Source: Pseudomonadota bacterium
Lineage (GTDB): Bacteria; Pseudomonadota; Gammaproteobacteria; Steroidobacterales; Steroidobacteraceae
NCBI GenBank assembly: GCA_016705325.1
Contig: JADIYJ010000003.1
Location: 124,001 to 188,000, forward strand
DNA length: 64,000 nucleotides
Direction of reading: 5' to 3'
The notes under the pieces were generated by a model that saw only the letters and a list, made by a program, of their open reading frames with translations, was not told the origin of the DNA and searched no databases. The position numbers and the translations under genes are program-made. Numbering within the stretch: position 1 is the first letter of the stretch; each line of letters begins with the position of its first letter. Positions 25,815 through 34,132 of the stretch are shown here, one piece after another.

Positions 25815-27863
25815 TCACATCACGACCCGTTCCGGGCTGTTGACGAAATAGCCCTGGATGAACTCGATGCCGAGCTGCCACAGCACGGCCATCGTGTTCG
25901 CGTCCTCGACGCGTTCGGCGATCGTGGTCACGCAGTGTTCGCGCGCCACGTCGACCAGCGCCTTCACGCGCTCCTGCAATGGGCGGTCATTGGCGAGACC
26001 CTGCATCAGCGCGCCGTCGATCTTCACGTAATTGACCGGCAGTCGGTGCAGCAGTGCGGCGGCATCGCCGGCAGCACCGAAGTGCTCGACGGCGAACTCG
26101 ATTCCGAGCGCCGAGAGCAGGCCCTGCAGCGAGCGCGCCTCGCGCGGCTTCTCGCGCGCCATCTCTTCGGTGATCTCGAACACGATGCGGCTGGGCTCGA
26201 CGCCCGACGCCTTCAGTTGCTGCTGCAGCCACGTGCCGAGTGTCTGGTCGTGCATCGAATCGCGGGAGAGGCGCACGAAGACCCGGTAGGGCTGCTTCGC
26301 AGCGCAGAAAGACATGGCTGCGCCGACGATCCAGCGGTCGATGTTCTTCATCAGGTCGGTGCGTTCGGCCGCGGCGAGGAACTCCGTCGGCAGCACTTCC
26401 TGGCCGGATTCGTCGAGCATGCGCACCAGCAGGTCGAACATCGGCCGCTCTTCACCGACGAGGTTCGCGATCGGCTGCTGCACCAGCCGGAATCGGTTCG
26501 CCATCAGCGCAGCCTTGATCTGGTTCGCCCAGGCGCGATCGGCTTCGTCGATCGCAGGCTTGGCGCCCGCCGGCTCGCGATGCAGGCAACGGTCGCCGCC
26601 GGCATCGGCTGCAGCACGTTGCGCAGCGATCGCGGTTTCGAGCGCCTTCTGCAGCGGCCCGCCATGGCTGTGCAGCGATGCCGAACCGATGCTGCAGGTG
26701 AGTTCGACGGTTGCCTTGTCTGCCAGCAACGGTGCTGCCGCGATGCGCTCGCGCAGCTTCGCCAGCCAGGCTTCCTGGTCCCGCGGGTTGCCGCGTTCGA
26801 CCAGCAGCGCAATGCCGTGTGGCGCGACGCGGCTCGCCAGGTCGCCGGGCTGCAGTTGTTCCTGCACGCGGCGTGATAATGCATCCAGCACTTCCTCGGC
26901 CACGATCGGTCCGTATTCAAGCTCGACGTTGCCGAAGCTGTCCGGTGACAGGTACGCGACGGCACGCAAGCCGGCCTTGAGGGGCTGCAGCGCGCGCTCC
27001 CGTGCCGATTCGATGAACGCTTCACGGCGCAGCAGTCCAGTGCGCGAATCGAGGCGCATCGCCTGCTCGAGCTGGTTGGCCAGCGACTCGAGGTCGCGCT
27101 TCTGCGTGGCGACACGCAGGCGCACGGCCGGTTCGCCTTCGAACTCGAAGCGTTCAAAGCTGAGTTCCAGCGGCTGCGAGTCGCCGGCTGGCTGCAGCGC
27201 CATCACGCTCAATGCATGACCGGACCAGCGACCCTGTGCCGCGGCGACGAGCGCGCCCTTGAGGGCCGCATGGCTGCGGGCGTCGAACATGTCCATGAGC
27301 GGCTGCCCAAGCAGGTCGCCCGGGTCCGCGTGCCCGAAGAGTTCGCTCCAGGCGGGATTGACGTCGACGACGATGCCTTCCTGCACGTGTGCGATCGCAT
27401 CGGTCGAGCCGGTCATGAACGCACGCATCTGGTCGCGGTACTGGCGGGCGGACGCGAGCGTGCCGCTCAGCGCATGGTCGAGCCGTGCGGCGTCGAGTGC
27501 GCGTGCGGCAACGGTCTGCAACCGGCCGCGGGCAGTCAGTGTCACGACGTCGGCGGCACCAAGCTCGAGGCCACGCACGAGGTCGGCTTCGGTGAGCGAC
27601 TCGCGTACCATGAGCACCGGCACTTGCGGAGCTAGACGAGCGCGCTGCTCCATTGCGCTGCCGATTTCATCCGCATCGGAGACGCAGAAGAACAGCAGCT
27701 GCGGCGCATCGTGCGCGCCGAGCGCGTCCGCGAGGTCGTTGAGCTCCCGCACCCACGTGCAGTGAACTGCCTGGCCCGCGTTACGCAGGGTGCTGTTGAT
27801 GATCTCGACGGGGTCCTGCTGCCTGGACAGCACGACCACTGGAATGGCGCTGATTTCGCCCAA
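25815..27863 (-). CDS. fimX: FimX-like protein: receiver-like, PAS, degenerate GGDEF and degenerate EAL domains
   Basis: A 682-residue c-di-GMP effector resembling FimX, which controls type IV pilus assembly in Pseudomonas and Xanthomonas. Order: REC-like domain (1-130), PAS (about 145-260, DAIAHVQEGIVVDVNPAWSELFG), GGDEF-like (about 265-420) where the active loop reads VAPHGIALL instead of GGDEF, and EAL-like (about 440-682) where the signature is DLLVRM rather than EAL/EVL. Both enzyme activities are expected to be lost; the EAL fold (EITEEMAREKPREAR, VKIDGALMQGL) probably binds c-di-GMP. fimV in the same window supports pilus function. The REC-like domain lacks an obvious phospho-acceptor context. 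Confidence 0.88.
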   Translation of the reverse strand: MGEISAIPVVVLSRQQDPVEIINSTLRNAGQAVHCTWVRELNDLADALGAHDAPQLLFFCVSDADEIGSAMEQRARLAPQVPVLMVRESLTEADLVRGLELGAADVVTLTARGRLQTVAARALDAARLDHALSGTLASARQYRDQMRAFMTGSTDAIAHVQEGIVVDVNPAWSELFGHADPGDLLGQPLMDMFDARSHAALKGALVAAAQGRWSGHALSVMALQPAGDSQPLELSFERFEFEGEPAVRLRVATQKRDLESLANQLEQAMRLDSRTGLLRREAFIESARERALQPLKAGLRAVAYLSPDSFGNVELEYGPIVAEEVLDALSRRVQEQLQPGDLASRVAPHGIALLVERGNPRDQEAWLAKLRERIAAAPLLADKATVELTCSIGSASLHSHGGPLQKALETAIAAQRAAADAGGDRCLHREPAGAKPAIDEADRAWANQIKAALMANRFRLVQQPIANLVGEERPMFDLLVRMLDESGQEVLPTEFLAAAERTDLMKNIDRWIVGAAMSFCAAKQPYRVFVRLSRDSMHDQTLGTWLQQQLKASGVEPSRIVFEITEEMAREKPREARSLQGLLSALGIEFAVEHFGAAGDAAALLHRLPVNYVKIDGALMQGLANDRPLQERVKALVDVAREHCVTTIAERVEDANTMAVLWQLGIEFIQGYFVNSPERVVM

Positions 27864-27957
27864 TTGCTACCCCGTCAGGCACGGACCGGGCCGGCCGGGC
27901 CCCCCGCGTGCATGTAATGTCAAATTCGCGGGGATCATAGCATCGGGGTCCGCGCGC

Positions 27958-28992
27958 CTAGCGTGACGCAGGTGGCAGCATTGTCTTCGAAGCGGCGCCG
28001 GAATCCTCCCGCACCAGCTTCGGCACGAGATATCCGGGCAGGCGTGCTGTCAGCTCCGCGTGCAGCCGGCGGGCCACGTCCTCGGGAACGTCGAAGTGCG
28101 CGGCGCCGCGGACCGGATCCAGCACGTGCAGGTAATAGGGCAGCACGCCGGACTCGAGCAGCGCGATGCTGAGTTCTTCGAGTGCTGCAGTCGAGTCGTT
28201 CACACCCCGCAGCAGCACGGACTGATTCAGCAGCACAGTGCCGGATGCCCGCAATGCGCCGAGTGCGGCCTCGACGTCGGCCGCAGCACGCAATTCCTGC
28301 GCGTGATTCGCATGAATCACCACGATGCGTTGCAGCCGGTGCGGCGAATTCCACATGGCCAGGAATCCGTCATCGATGCGTTCCGGCAGCACGACGGGCA
28401 GCCGTGTATGCACGCGGACGCGCCGCACGTGCGGGATTGTCTCGAGGCCTTCGAGCAGGCCGGCCAGCCGGCGGTCGCTCAAGGTGAGGGGGTCGCCGCC
28501 ACTCAGCAGAACTTCGGTGATGTTCGGGTCGGCGCGGATCGACTCGAGTGCGCGGCCAAAGGCGTGCCGGCCCGCGTGCTGCTCGCCGTATGGAAACTCG
28601 CGCCGGAAGCAGTAACGGCAATGGATGGCGCACGCGCCCGTGGCCACCAGCAAGACACGGCCGTGGTATTTGTGCAGCAGTCCCTGTCCGGCCAGTGCGG
28701 CGAGATCGCCGACCGGATCCGCTACGTAGCCGGGCGTCTCGCACAGTTCGGCGTCCAGCGGCAGCACCTGCCGCAGCAGCGGGTCGCTGGCGTCGCCGCG
28801 GCGCATCCGGGCCAGGTAACTGCGCGGCACCCGCAGCGGGAAACGCGCCGCCGCGCGACGGGCCGGTTCGATCCATTCCGGGCCCAAGGCAAGGCATTCG
28901 GCCAGTTCCTGCGGAGCGCAAACGCAGTCCCGCAGGGCCTGCTGCCAGGCGGGCGGGGCGAGGTGACGGACGAGGGGAGTTGCGGGTATCAT
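27958..28992 (-). CDS. epmB: EF-P lysine 2,3-aminomutase-like radical SAM enzyme EpmB
   Basis: A 344-residue radical SAM/PLP protein that converts lysine to beta-lysine for modification of EF-P. The [4Fe-4S] motif is CAIHCRYCFRREFPY (CxxxCxxC). The GGDPLTLSD segment and the C-terminal PYYLHVLDPVRGAAHFDVP match YjeK/EpmB rather than clostridial KamA. It is divergent from efp (gap 107 bp), and epmA lies 4 kb away in this window. Start ATG 28992. Confidence 0.96.
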   Translation of the reverse strand: MIPATPLVRHLAPPAWQQALRDCVCAPQELAECLALGPEWIEPARRAAARFPLRVPRSYLARMRRGDASDPLLRQVLPLDAELCETPGYVADPVGDLAALAGQGLLHKYHGRVLLVATGACAIHCRYCFRREFPYGEQHAGRHAFGRALESIRADPNITEVLLSGGDPLTLSDRRLAGLLEGLETIPHVRRVRVHTRLPVVLPERIDDGFLAMWNSPHRLQRIVVIHANHAQELRAAADVEAALGALRASGTVLLNQSVLLRGVNDSTAALEELSIALLESGVLPYYLHVLDPVRGAAHFDVPEDVARRLHAELTARLPGYLVPKLVREDSGAASKTMLPPASR

Positions 28993-29099
28993 GCGCGGCT
29001 AGCCACAGGCAACCCGCTATTGTCGGTCCCTGCCGTTCCCGGTTCAACCGCAACGGCCAATCGCATCAGCCATTCGCATCAGACAGGCGTAGCGCAACC

Positions 29100-29669
29100 A
29101 TGTCCACCTACAGCACGAACGAATTCAAATCCGGCCTCAAGATCATGCTCGACGGCGACCCGTACGTGATCGTCGAGAACGAGTTCGTGAAGCCCGGCAA
29201 GGGCCAGGCGTTCAACCGCGTCCGCATCCGCAACCTGAAGTCGGGCCGCACGCTCGAGCGCAACATGAAGTCGGGTGACACCGTCGAAGGCGCGGACATC
29301 CAGGAATCGGAGATGCAGTATCTCTACAGCGACGGCGATTTCTGGCACTTCATGGTCCCGGACAATTTCGAGCAGCACACGGCCGGCAAGGAAGCGATGG
29401 GTGACTCCGCGATGTGGCTCAAGGACGGCACGATGTGCACGGTCATGCTGTGGAACGGCGTGCCGTTGTCCGTGAACGCACCGGCCCACGTTGAACTCAA
29501 GATCGTGGAGACCGATCCGGGTGTGCGTGGCGACACTGCGACGGGCGGCCAGAAGCCGGCGAAGCTCGAGACGGGCGCGGTCGTGCGCGTGCCACTGTTC
29601 CTGAACGAGGGCGAAGTCGTCCGGGTCGACACACGGACGTCGGAATACCTGAGTCGCGCCAAGGGCTGA
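29100..29669 (+). CDS. efp: Elongation factor P
   Basis: A 189-residue three-domain translation factor that rescues ribosomes stalled at polyproline. The modification loop reads VKPGKGQAF with Lys34 (counting from Met1), the residue beta-lysylated by EpmA after EpmB. Start ATG 29100 gives the E. coli-like N-terminus STYSTNEFKSGLKIML; the open frame extends upstream but is antisense to epmB. The gene ends in TGAGGAAG, the first unit of a polypurine array. Confidence 0.98.
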   Translation: MSTYSTNEFKSGLKIMLDGDPYVIVENEFVKPGKGQAFNRVRIRNLKSGRTLERNMKSGDTVEGADIQESEMQYLYSDGDFWHFMVPDNFEQHTAGKEAMGDSAMWLKDGTMCTVMLWNGVPLSVNAPAHVELKIVETDPGVRGDTATGGQKPAKLETGAVVRVPLFLNEGEVVRVDTRTSEYLSRAKG

Positions 29670-29693
29670 GGAAGTGCAGGAAGGGCAGGAAGG
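29670..29693. repeat. 9-bp-period polypurine array after efp, three units
   Basis: GGAAGT, GGAAGG and GGAAGG begin at 29670, 29679 and 29688. The first unit touches the efp stop codon (29667-29669). Same family as the arrays at 11575, 14142, 21301 and 49431. Confidence 0.75.
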
Positions 29694-29743
29694 CGTCAGT
29701 CGGAGCGCCACTCGACACTGAGCTTCCTCAGCGACGACAGCAG

Positions 29744-29770
29744 GAAGGGCGCTCATGGTGCCCTTTCTTC
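29744..29770 (+). terminator. Likely intrinsic terminator of efp
   Basis: AAGGGC (29745-29750) pairs with GCCCTT (29760-29765) around a 9-base loop, followed by TCTTCGTTT. It stands 75 bp downstream of efp, ahead of the convergent nikR 3' end. Confidence 0.5.
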
Positions 29771-29890
29771 GTTTGGTTGCCTTGCCACGGTCGATCGATG
29801 CGCCCGCCTCGTGCGGCGAGTCCCGGTGCCGATCGCCAGCACAGTCGGAACCGGAACACGCAATGGCGCTGCGTGATTACCCGGCTATTG

Positions 29891-30364
29891 CTACGACCGC
29901 TTGACGTGCAGATGCGAGTGGCGCGAGAGCTTGGCGCCGCCGTGCGAATGCGTTTCGGTCGAGACTTCGGCAGGCACCAGCAGCAGGTGCCCATGGCGGA
30001 CGCCACGCTCGGCGATGACGTGATCGGCGTAGTGACGAACATCGCCGACCTGACCGCGCAGGACCGTGACCTCCATGCAGCTGTCGTGATCGAGGTGCAC
30101 GTGGAGCGTCGCGATCGACAGGTCGTGATGATCATGCGCCGCATTGGTAAGCCGGCTCGCGAGCTCCCTGGCGTTGTGATCGTAGACGTAGATGGCCGCC
30201 CCGAGGCACTGCGCGTCTGCTGAGCCATCGAGTGTCGATTGCTCGAGGCCGGCGCGCACCAGATCGCGAATGGCCTCGCTTCGGTTAGCGTAGCGGCGAT
30301 CGGCCATGAATTCGTCCAGCCGATTCATCAGGTCGTCATCCAGCGTAATCGTTGTGCGCTGCAT
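29891..30364 (-). CDS. nikR: Nickel-responsive regulator NikR
   Basis: A 157-residue ribbon-helix-helix repressor with an ACT-like nickel-binding domain. The RHH segment is QRTTITLDDDLMNRLDEFMADRRYANRSEAIRDLVR. Nickel ligands correspond to a His in the NAAHDHHD segment, HVH, and Cys in DHDSCMEV. The C-terminus is extra His-rich (ETHSHGG, SRHSHLHVKRS), perhaps a secondary metal site. Start ATG 30364 matches the family; an upstream in-frame start would add 14 residues overlapping the operator. A near-consensus NikR box lies 27 bp upstream, so it probably represses itself and the divergent TonB receptor. Confidence 0.95.
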   Translation of the reverse strand: MQRTTITLDDDLMNRLDEFMADRRYANRSEAIRDLVRAGLEQSTLDGSADAQCLGAAIYVYDHNARELASRLTNAAHDHHDLSIATLHVHLDHDSCMEVTVLRGQVGDVRHYADHVIAERGVRHGHLLLVPAEVSTETHSHGGAKLSRHSHLHVKRS

Positions 30365-30390
30365 CAGTAGGCTCCCGTGGCCAGGGTAGA

Positions 30391-30418
30391 GTATGCACTT
30401 ATTCAAAAAACGTCATAC
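30391..30418. promoter_or_regulatory. NikR operator, GTATGC-N16-TCATAC
   Basis: GTATGC at 30391-30396 and TCATAC at 30413-30418 are separated by exactly 16 bp. This matches the E. coli NikR site GTATGA-N16-TCATAC with one mismatch. It lies between nikR (start 30364) and the TonB receptor (start 30475), placed to repress both in the presence of nickel. Confidence 0.88.
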
Positions 30419-30474
30419 AGTCCGTTAATCTCCAAATTCCAGAGTCACGGCCCATCCGCGGAGACTTGCAGCCA

Positions 30475-32565
30475 ATGATGAACAGCGTGCCCGTGCCGGG
30501 CAATTGGAGCGTTCCGCAGCAGGCGAAGCTCATGGTGCTGGCCATCCTGGCGTTGCCCGAATGCGTCATGGCGTCGGGCATTCCCACCGGCACCCCGCTC
30601 GAAGAGATCGTGGTCACCGCCCAGCGCATCGGATTGATCGGCGAGTCGCGGGCGGCCAGCGAAGGCATCGTCACCAGCGTGCAGCTCCAGGGCCGGCCGA
30701 TCCTGCGACCCGGAGAGGTGCTCGAAGTCGTGCCGGGCCTGGTCGTCACGCAGCACAGCGGCGACGGCAAGGCGAACCAGTATTTCCTGCGCGGCTTCAA
30801 CCTCGACCACGGCACCGACTTTGCGAGCTACGTCGACGGCGTGCCGGTGAACATGCCGACCCACGGCCACGGACAGGGCTATGCCGACATCAACTTTCTC
30901 GTCCACGAGCTGGTGGATACGGTGCACTACCGCAAGGGCCCTTACTTTGCGGAGGAGGGCAACTTCGCGGCAGCCGGTGCAGCGCGCATTTCCTACGTCC
31001 GCGACAGCGGCGCGCCGGCGCTGGGCCTGACGGTTGGCGAGGACAACTACTACCGGTTGTTCGCCAGCGCTTCGCCTGAGCTGGCCGGCGGCACGCTGCT
31101 GATGGGCCTCGACTGGTCGCAGACCGACGGGCCATGGACGCTGCCGGAGGATTTTCAGAAGACCAGCGGGGTCATCAAGTTCAGTCGCGGCACGGCCGAG
31201 GCGGGTTTTGCGGTCACCGGCATGGGCTACGACGGCAGCTGGGACAGCACCGACCAGATTCCGCAGCGGGCCGTGGATGCCGGGCTGATCCCGCGCTTCG
31301 GTCACGTGGACGACACCACCGGCGGCGAGTCGCATCGCTACAGCCTGTCGCTCGACGCGTGGTCCCGGCACGACGGGCGCGGCTGGTCGGCGCTGGCCTA
31401 CGCCATCGACTACCAACTCGACCTGATCTCGAACTTCACCTACGTGCTCGACCAGGACAACGGCGACCAGTTCGAGCAATACGACAGTCGCCGGGTGTAC
31501 GGCGGGCACTTCGAGTACGACCTGCCGGCTTCGTTGAACAGTCGGGACGGCGCACTGCGCGCCGGCGCCGAACTGCGCATGGACGACGTCGCGCCGGTCG
31601 CCCTGTACCGCACCGTCGCCCGCGAGCGGTTCGAGACGATCCGCAGGGACGACGTGCGCCAGGGGCAGTACTCGGCCTATGCCATCCATGACCAGCGCTG
31701 GAACGACTGGCTGCGTACCGAGGCGGGCCTGCGCTTCGATTACCTCGATTTCTCGGTCGACAGCGATCTCCCGGCCAATTCCGGTGACGAGACCGATTCG
31801 ATCGTGGGGCCGAAACTGACGGTCGTGCTGGGGCCCTGGGCCGAGACGGAGTTCTTCCTGAATGCGGGCCGCGGCTTTCACACCAACGACGCACGCGGCA
31901 CGACGATCCGTGTCGACCCCACGAACGGGGTAACACCGGTCCAACCAGTCGATCCGATCGTGCCGGCCATCGGCTATGAAGTCGGGTTCCGGACGGCGGC
32001 CGTGCCCAAGGCGCAGTTCTCGGCCGCCTTGTGGAACCTGGACGTCGATTCGGAGCTGCTGTTCGTCGGTGACGGCGGCATCACCGAACCGAGCCGCGCA
32101 ACCCGGCGCCATGGCGTCGAACTGGGCGCGTACTGGACACCGCTCGAAGCGGTGATCCTGGACGCGGACTACTCGTGGTCGCATGCCCGGTTCACCGAGT
32201 ACGACCCCGCGGGCGACTACATTCCGGGTGCCGTGGAGACCGTCGTGTCGGTCGGCCTCAGCGTCCAGCGCGACACGGGCTGGTTCGGTGGGGCCCGCTG
32301 GCGTTACTTCGGTCCTGCCCCGCTGATCGAGGACAACAGCGTGCGCTCGCACTCGACCTCGACCGTGAATGCGCAGGCCGGTTACCGCTTTTCGCCACGC
32401 CTGAGCGTGATGGCGTCGGTCTTCAACCTGTTCGACGCGGACGCCAACGACATCAGTTACTTCTACGAATCGCAGCTGCCCAGCGAATCGCAGCCCGTCG
32501 CCGACATTCACTTCCACCCCGCTGAACCGCGAACGCTACGGGTTGCAGCGACCGTGCGGTTCTGA
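30475..32565 (+). CDS. TonB-dependent outer-membrane receptor, probably for nickel or a nickel complex
   Basis: A 696-residue TonB-dependent receptor. A signal segment (about 20-35) precedes the TonB box-like LEEIVVTAQRIG, then the plug domain (VLEVVPGLVVTQHSGDGKANQYFLRGFNLDHGTDFASYVDGVPVNM, about residues 80-125) and a 22-strand-type barrel ending in VAATVRF with a C-terminal Phe. The HGHGQGYAD plug loop is His-rich. The NikR operator upstream and the divergent nikR make nickel the best-supported substrate. No nickel permease, urease or hydrogenase gene is adjacent. ATG 30475 is chosen over 30478 because GCGGAGAC lies about ten bases before it. Confidence 0.9.
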   Translation: MMNSVPVPGNWSVPQQAKLMVLAILALPECVMASGIPTGTPLEEIVVTAQRIGLIGESRAASEGIVTSVQLQGRPILRPGEVLEVVPGLVVTQHSGDGKANQYFLRGFNLDHGTDFASYVDGVPVNMPTHGHGQGYADINFLVHELVDTVHYRKGPYFAEEGNFAAAGAARISYVRDSGAPALGLTVGEDNYYRLFASASPELAGGTLLMGLDWSQTDGPWTLPEDFQKTSGVIKFSRGTAEAGFAVTGMGYDGSWDSTDQIPQRAVDAGLIPRFGHVDDTTGGESHRYSLSLDAWSRHDGRGWSALAYAIDYQLDLISNFTYVLDQDNGDQFEQYDSRRVYGGHFEYDLPASLNSRDGALRAGAELRMDDVAPVALYRTVARERFETIRRDDVRQGQYSAYAIHDQRWNDWLRTEAGLRFDYLDFSVDSDLPANSGDETDSIVGPKLTVVLGPWAETEFFLNAGRGFHTNDARGTTIRVDPTNGVTPVQPVDPIVPAIGYEVGFRTAAVPKAQFSAALWNLDVDSELLFVGDGGITEPSRATRRHGVELGAYWTPLEAVILDADYSWSHARFTEYDPAGDYIPGAVETVVSVGLSVQRDTGWFGGARWRYFGPAPLIEDNSVRSHSTSTVNAQAGYRFSPRLSVMASVFNLFDADANDISYFYESQLPSESQPVADIHFHPAEPRTLRVAATVRF

Positions 32566-32579
32566 GGCTCGACGCGATT

Positions 32580-33104
32580 TCATCCGCCGGCCGGAGTGCG
32601 ACCCGTCGACCCAAGCGCCTCCACCAGTATCGCCACGAGTCGTTCGAGTCCCCGCGCATCCTGCTCGTCGAACCGATTGACGGCCGGACTGTCGAGATCG
32701 AGCACGCCGAGCAGCCGGCCGTCGGCCAGCACGATCGGCACCACGACTTCCGAGTTTGAGGCCGAGTCGCACGCGATGTGACCCGGGAATGCATGCACGT
32801 CCTGCACGACGAGCGTGCGGCGCTGTGCTGCGGCGGCACCGCAGACACCCTTATCGAGCGGGATGCGCACGCAGGCGGGCTTGCCCTGGAACGGCCCGAC
32901 CAGCAGGTCGCCCGAGTCATCATCAAGCAGGTAGAACCCCGCCCAGTTCAGGCCGGGCAGGCTCCAGTACAGCAGCGACGACATGTTCGCGGCGCAGGCA
33001 ACCAGGTTCGGCTCGCCCGCGAGCAACCCGCGCAGGCTCGTCCCGAGCTCGTCGTACAACGCCGGCTTGGCGCGGGAACGGACATCGTCGTTCAGTGCAT
33101 GCAT
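32580..33104 (-). CDS. msrC: Free methionine-(R)-sulfoxide reductase (GAF domain)
   Basis: A 174-residue GAF-fold fRMsr that reduces free L-methionine-(R)-sulfoxide. The three conserved cysteines are visible: KPACVRIPLDKGVCGAAA contains the first two and GHIACDSASNSEVVVPI the third. Typical length is about 165 residues. It follows epmA by 35 bp on the same strand and may be the last gene of sco-psd-epmA-msrC. It converges with the TonB receptor (14 bp between stops). Confidence 0.95.
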   Translation of the reverse strand: MHALNDDVRSRAKPALYDELGTSLRGLLAGEPNLVACAANMSSLLYWSLPGLNWAGFYLLDDDSGDLLVGPFQGKPACVRIPLDKGVCGAAAAQRRTLVVQDVHAFPGHIACDSASNSEVVVPIVLADGRLLGVLDLDSPAVNRFDEQDARGLERLVAILVEALGSTGRTPAGG

Positions 33105-33139
33105 CGCCGCGGGACTCGGTGCAGGTGAACCCGGGCCGA

Positions 33140-34132
33140 TCAGGCCCGCTCGTAGGGAAACGCGACCACATCGTCGATGCGTACTGCGCGCGCCGCGACC
33201 ATCACCAGACGGTCGAAGCCGAGCGCCACGCCGGCGCAGGGCGGCAGACCGGACGCGAGCGCATCGAGGAAGAAATGGTCGACCTCACGGGCCGGCTGCC
33301 CGTGCTCGCGGCGCCGCGCCAGGTCGGCGTCGAAGCGCGCGGCCTGTTCCGGCGCCGCGCTGAGTTCGTGAAAGCCGTTCGCCAGTTCGAGCGGGCCCCA
33401 GAACGCCTCGAAGCGCGACGCGACCTCGCCGCGGACCTGTGCGAGCGCGGCCTGGCTCGCCGGAAAATCGTAGAGGAACGTCAACCGGTCGTTCGCAAAC
33501 GATTCCGCGACGACGGTGGCCATCGCGAGGTCGAGCACGTCGTCACGCGCAGCTCCGGCGCGCATCGACTCCGGCACGGAGGTGCCCGCGTCTTCGATGG
33601 CGCGCACGATTGCGTCGACCGGCGCATGCAGCGGATCGAGTCCCAGGCGCCGCTGGAAGGCGTCGCAGTACGTGATCGATTCGCTCGCCGCGAAAGTTCG
33701 CACCGGTGCGAGCACGTGCCGGAGCAGGGCTTCGACGTCGCGCATCAGTGCGTGGTGGTCGAGCCCGTGCCGATACCACTCGAGCATCGTGAATTCCGGG
33801 TTGTGGCGGCCGCCGCGTTCACCGGCTCTGAACACTTTGCAGACCTGATAGATGTCGGGCGCCCCGGCGCAGAGCAGGCGTTTCATCGCGTACTCGGGCG
33901 AAGTCTGCAGGTAGCCGACCGTCGCTCCCCGTGTTGCATCGTCCGCGACGCGCAACGACTCGAGGTGCACGTCGGTCACGGCCGCGCGGACGAGCGCCGG
34001 GGTCTCGACTTCGAGCGCACCGGTTGCACCGAAATAGGTGCGAATCCGCGCCAGCAGGTCAGCGCGCAGCCGCAACCGCGCGAGATCGGCCGTTGGCCGC
34101 CACTCCGTCTCCGCTGCAGCGCCTGCGGTCAT
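33140..34132 (-). CDS. epmA: EF-P lysine ligase EpmA (PoxA/GenX, LysRS-like)
   Basis: A 330-residue class II aminoacyl-tRNA-synthetase-like enzyme that attaches (R)-beta-lysine to EF-P Lys34. It consists of the LysRS catalytic core only, with no N-terminal anticodon-binding domain. Class II motifs are GALEVETPALV, FRAGERGGRHNPEFTMLEWYR and GVALGFDRLVMV. ATGA overlap couples it to psd upstream. With epmB and efp about 4 kb away the EF-P beta-lysylation set is complete except for epmC. Confidence 0.97.
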   Translation of the reverse strand: MTAGAAAETEWRPTADLARLRLRADLLARIRTYFGATGALEVETPALVRAAVTDVHLESLRVADDATRGATVGYLQTSPEYAMKRLLCAGAPDIYQVCKVFRAGERGGRHNPEFTMLEWYRHGLDHHALMRDVEALLRHVLAPVRTFAASESITYCDAFQRRLGLDPLHAPVDAIVRAIEDAGTSVPESMRAGAARDDVLDLAMATVVAESFANDRLTFLYDFPASQAALAQVRGEVASRFEAFWGPLELANGFHELSAAPEQAARFDADLARRREHGQPAREVDHFFLDALASGLPPCAGVALGFDRLVMVAARAVRIDDVVAFPYERA

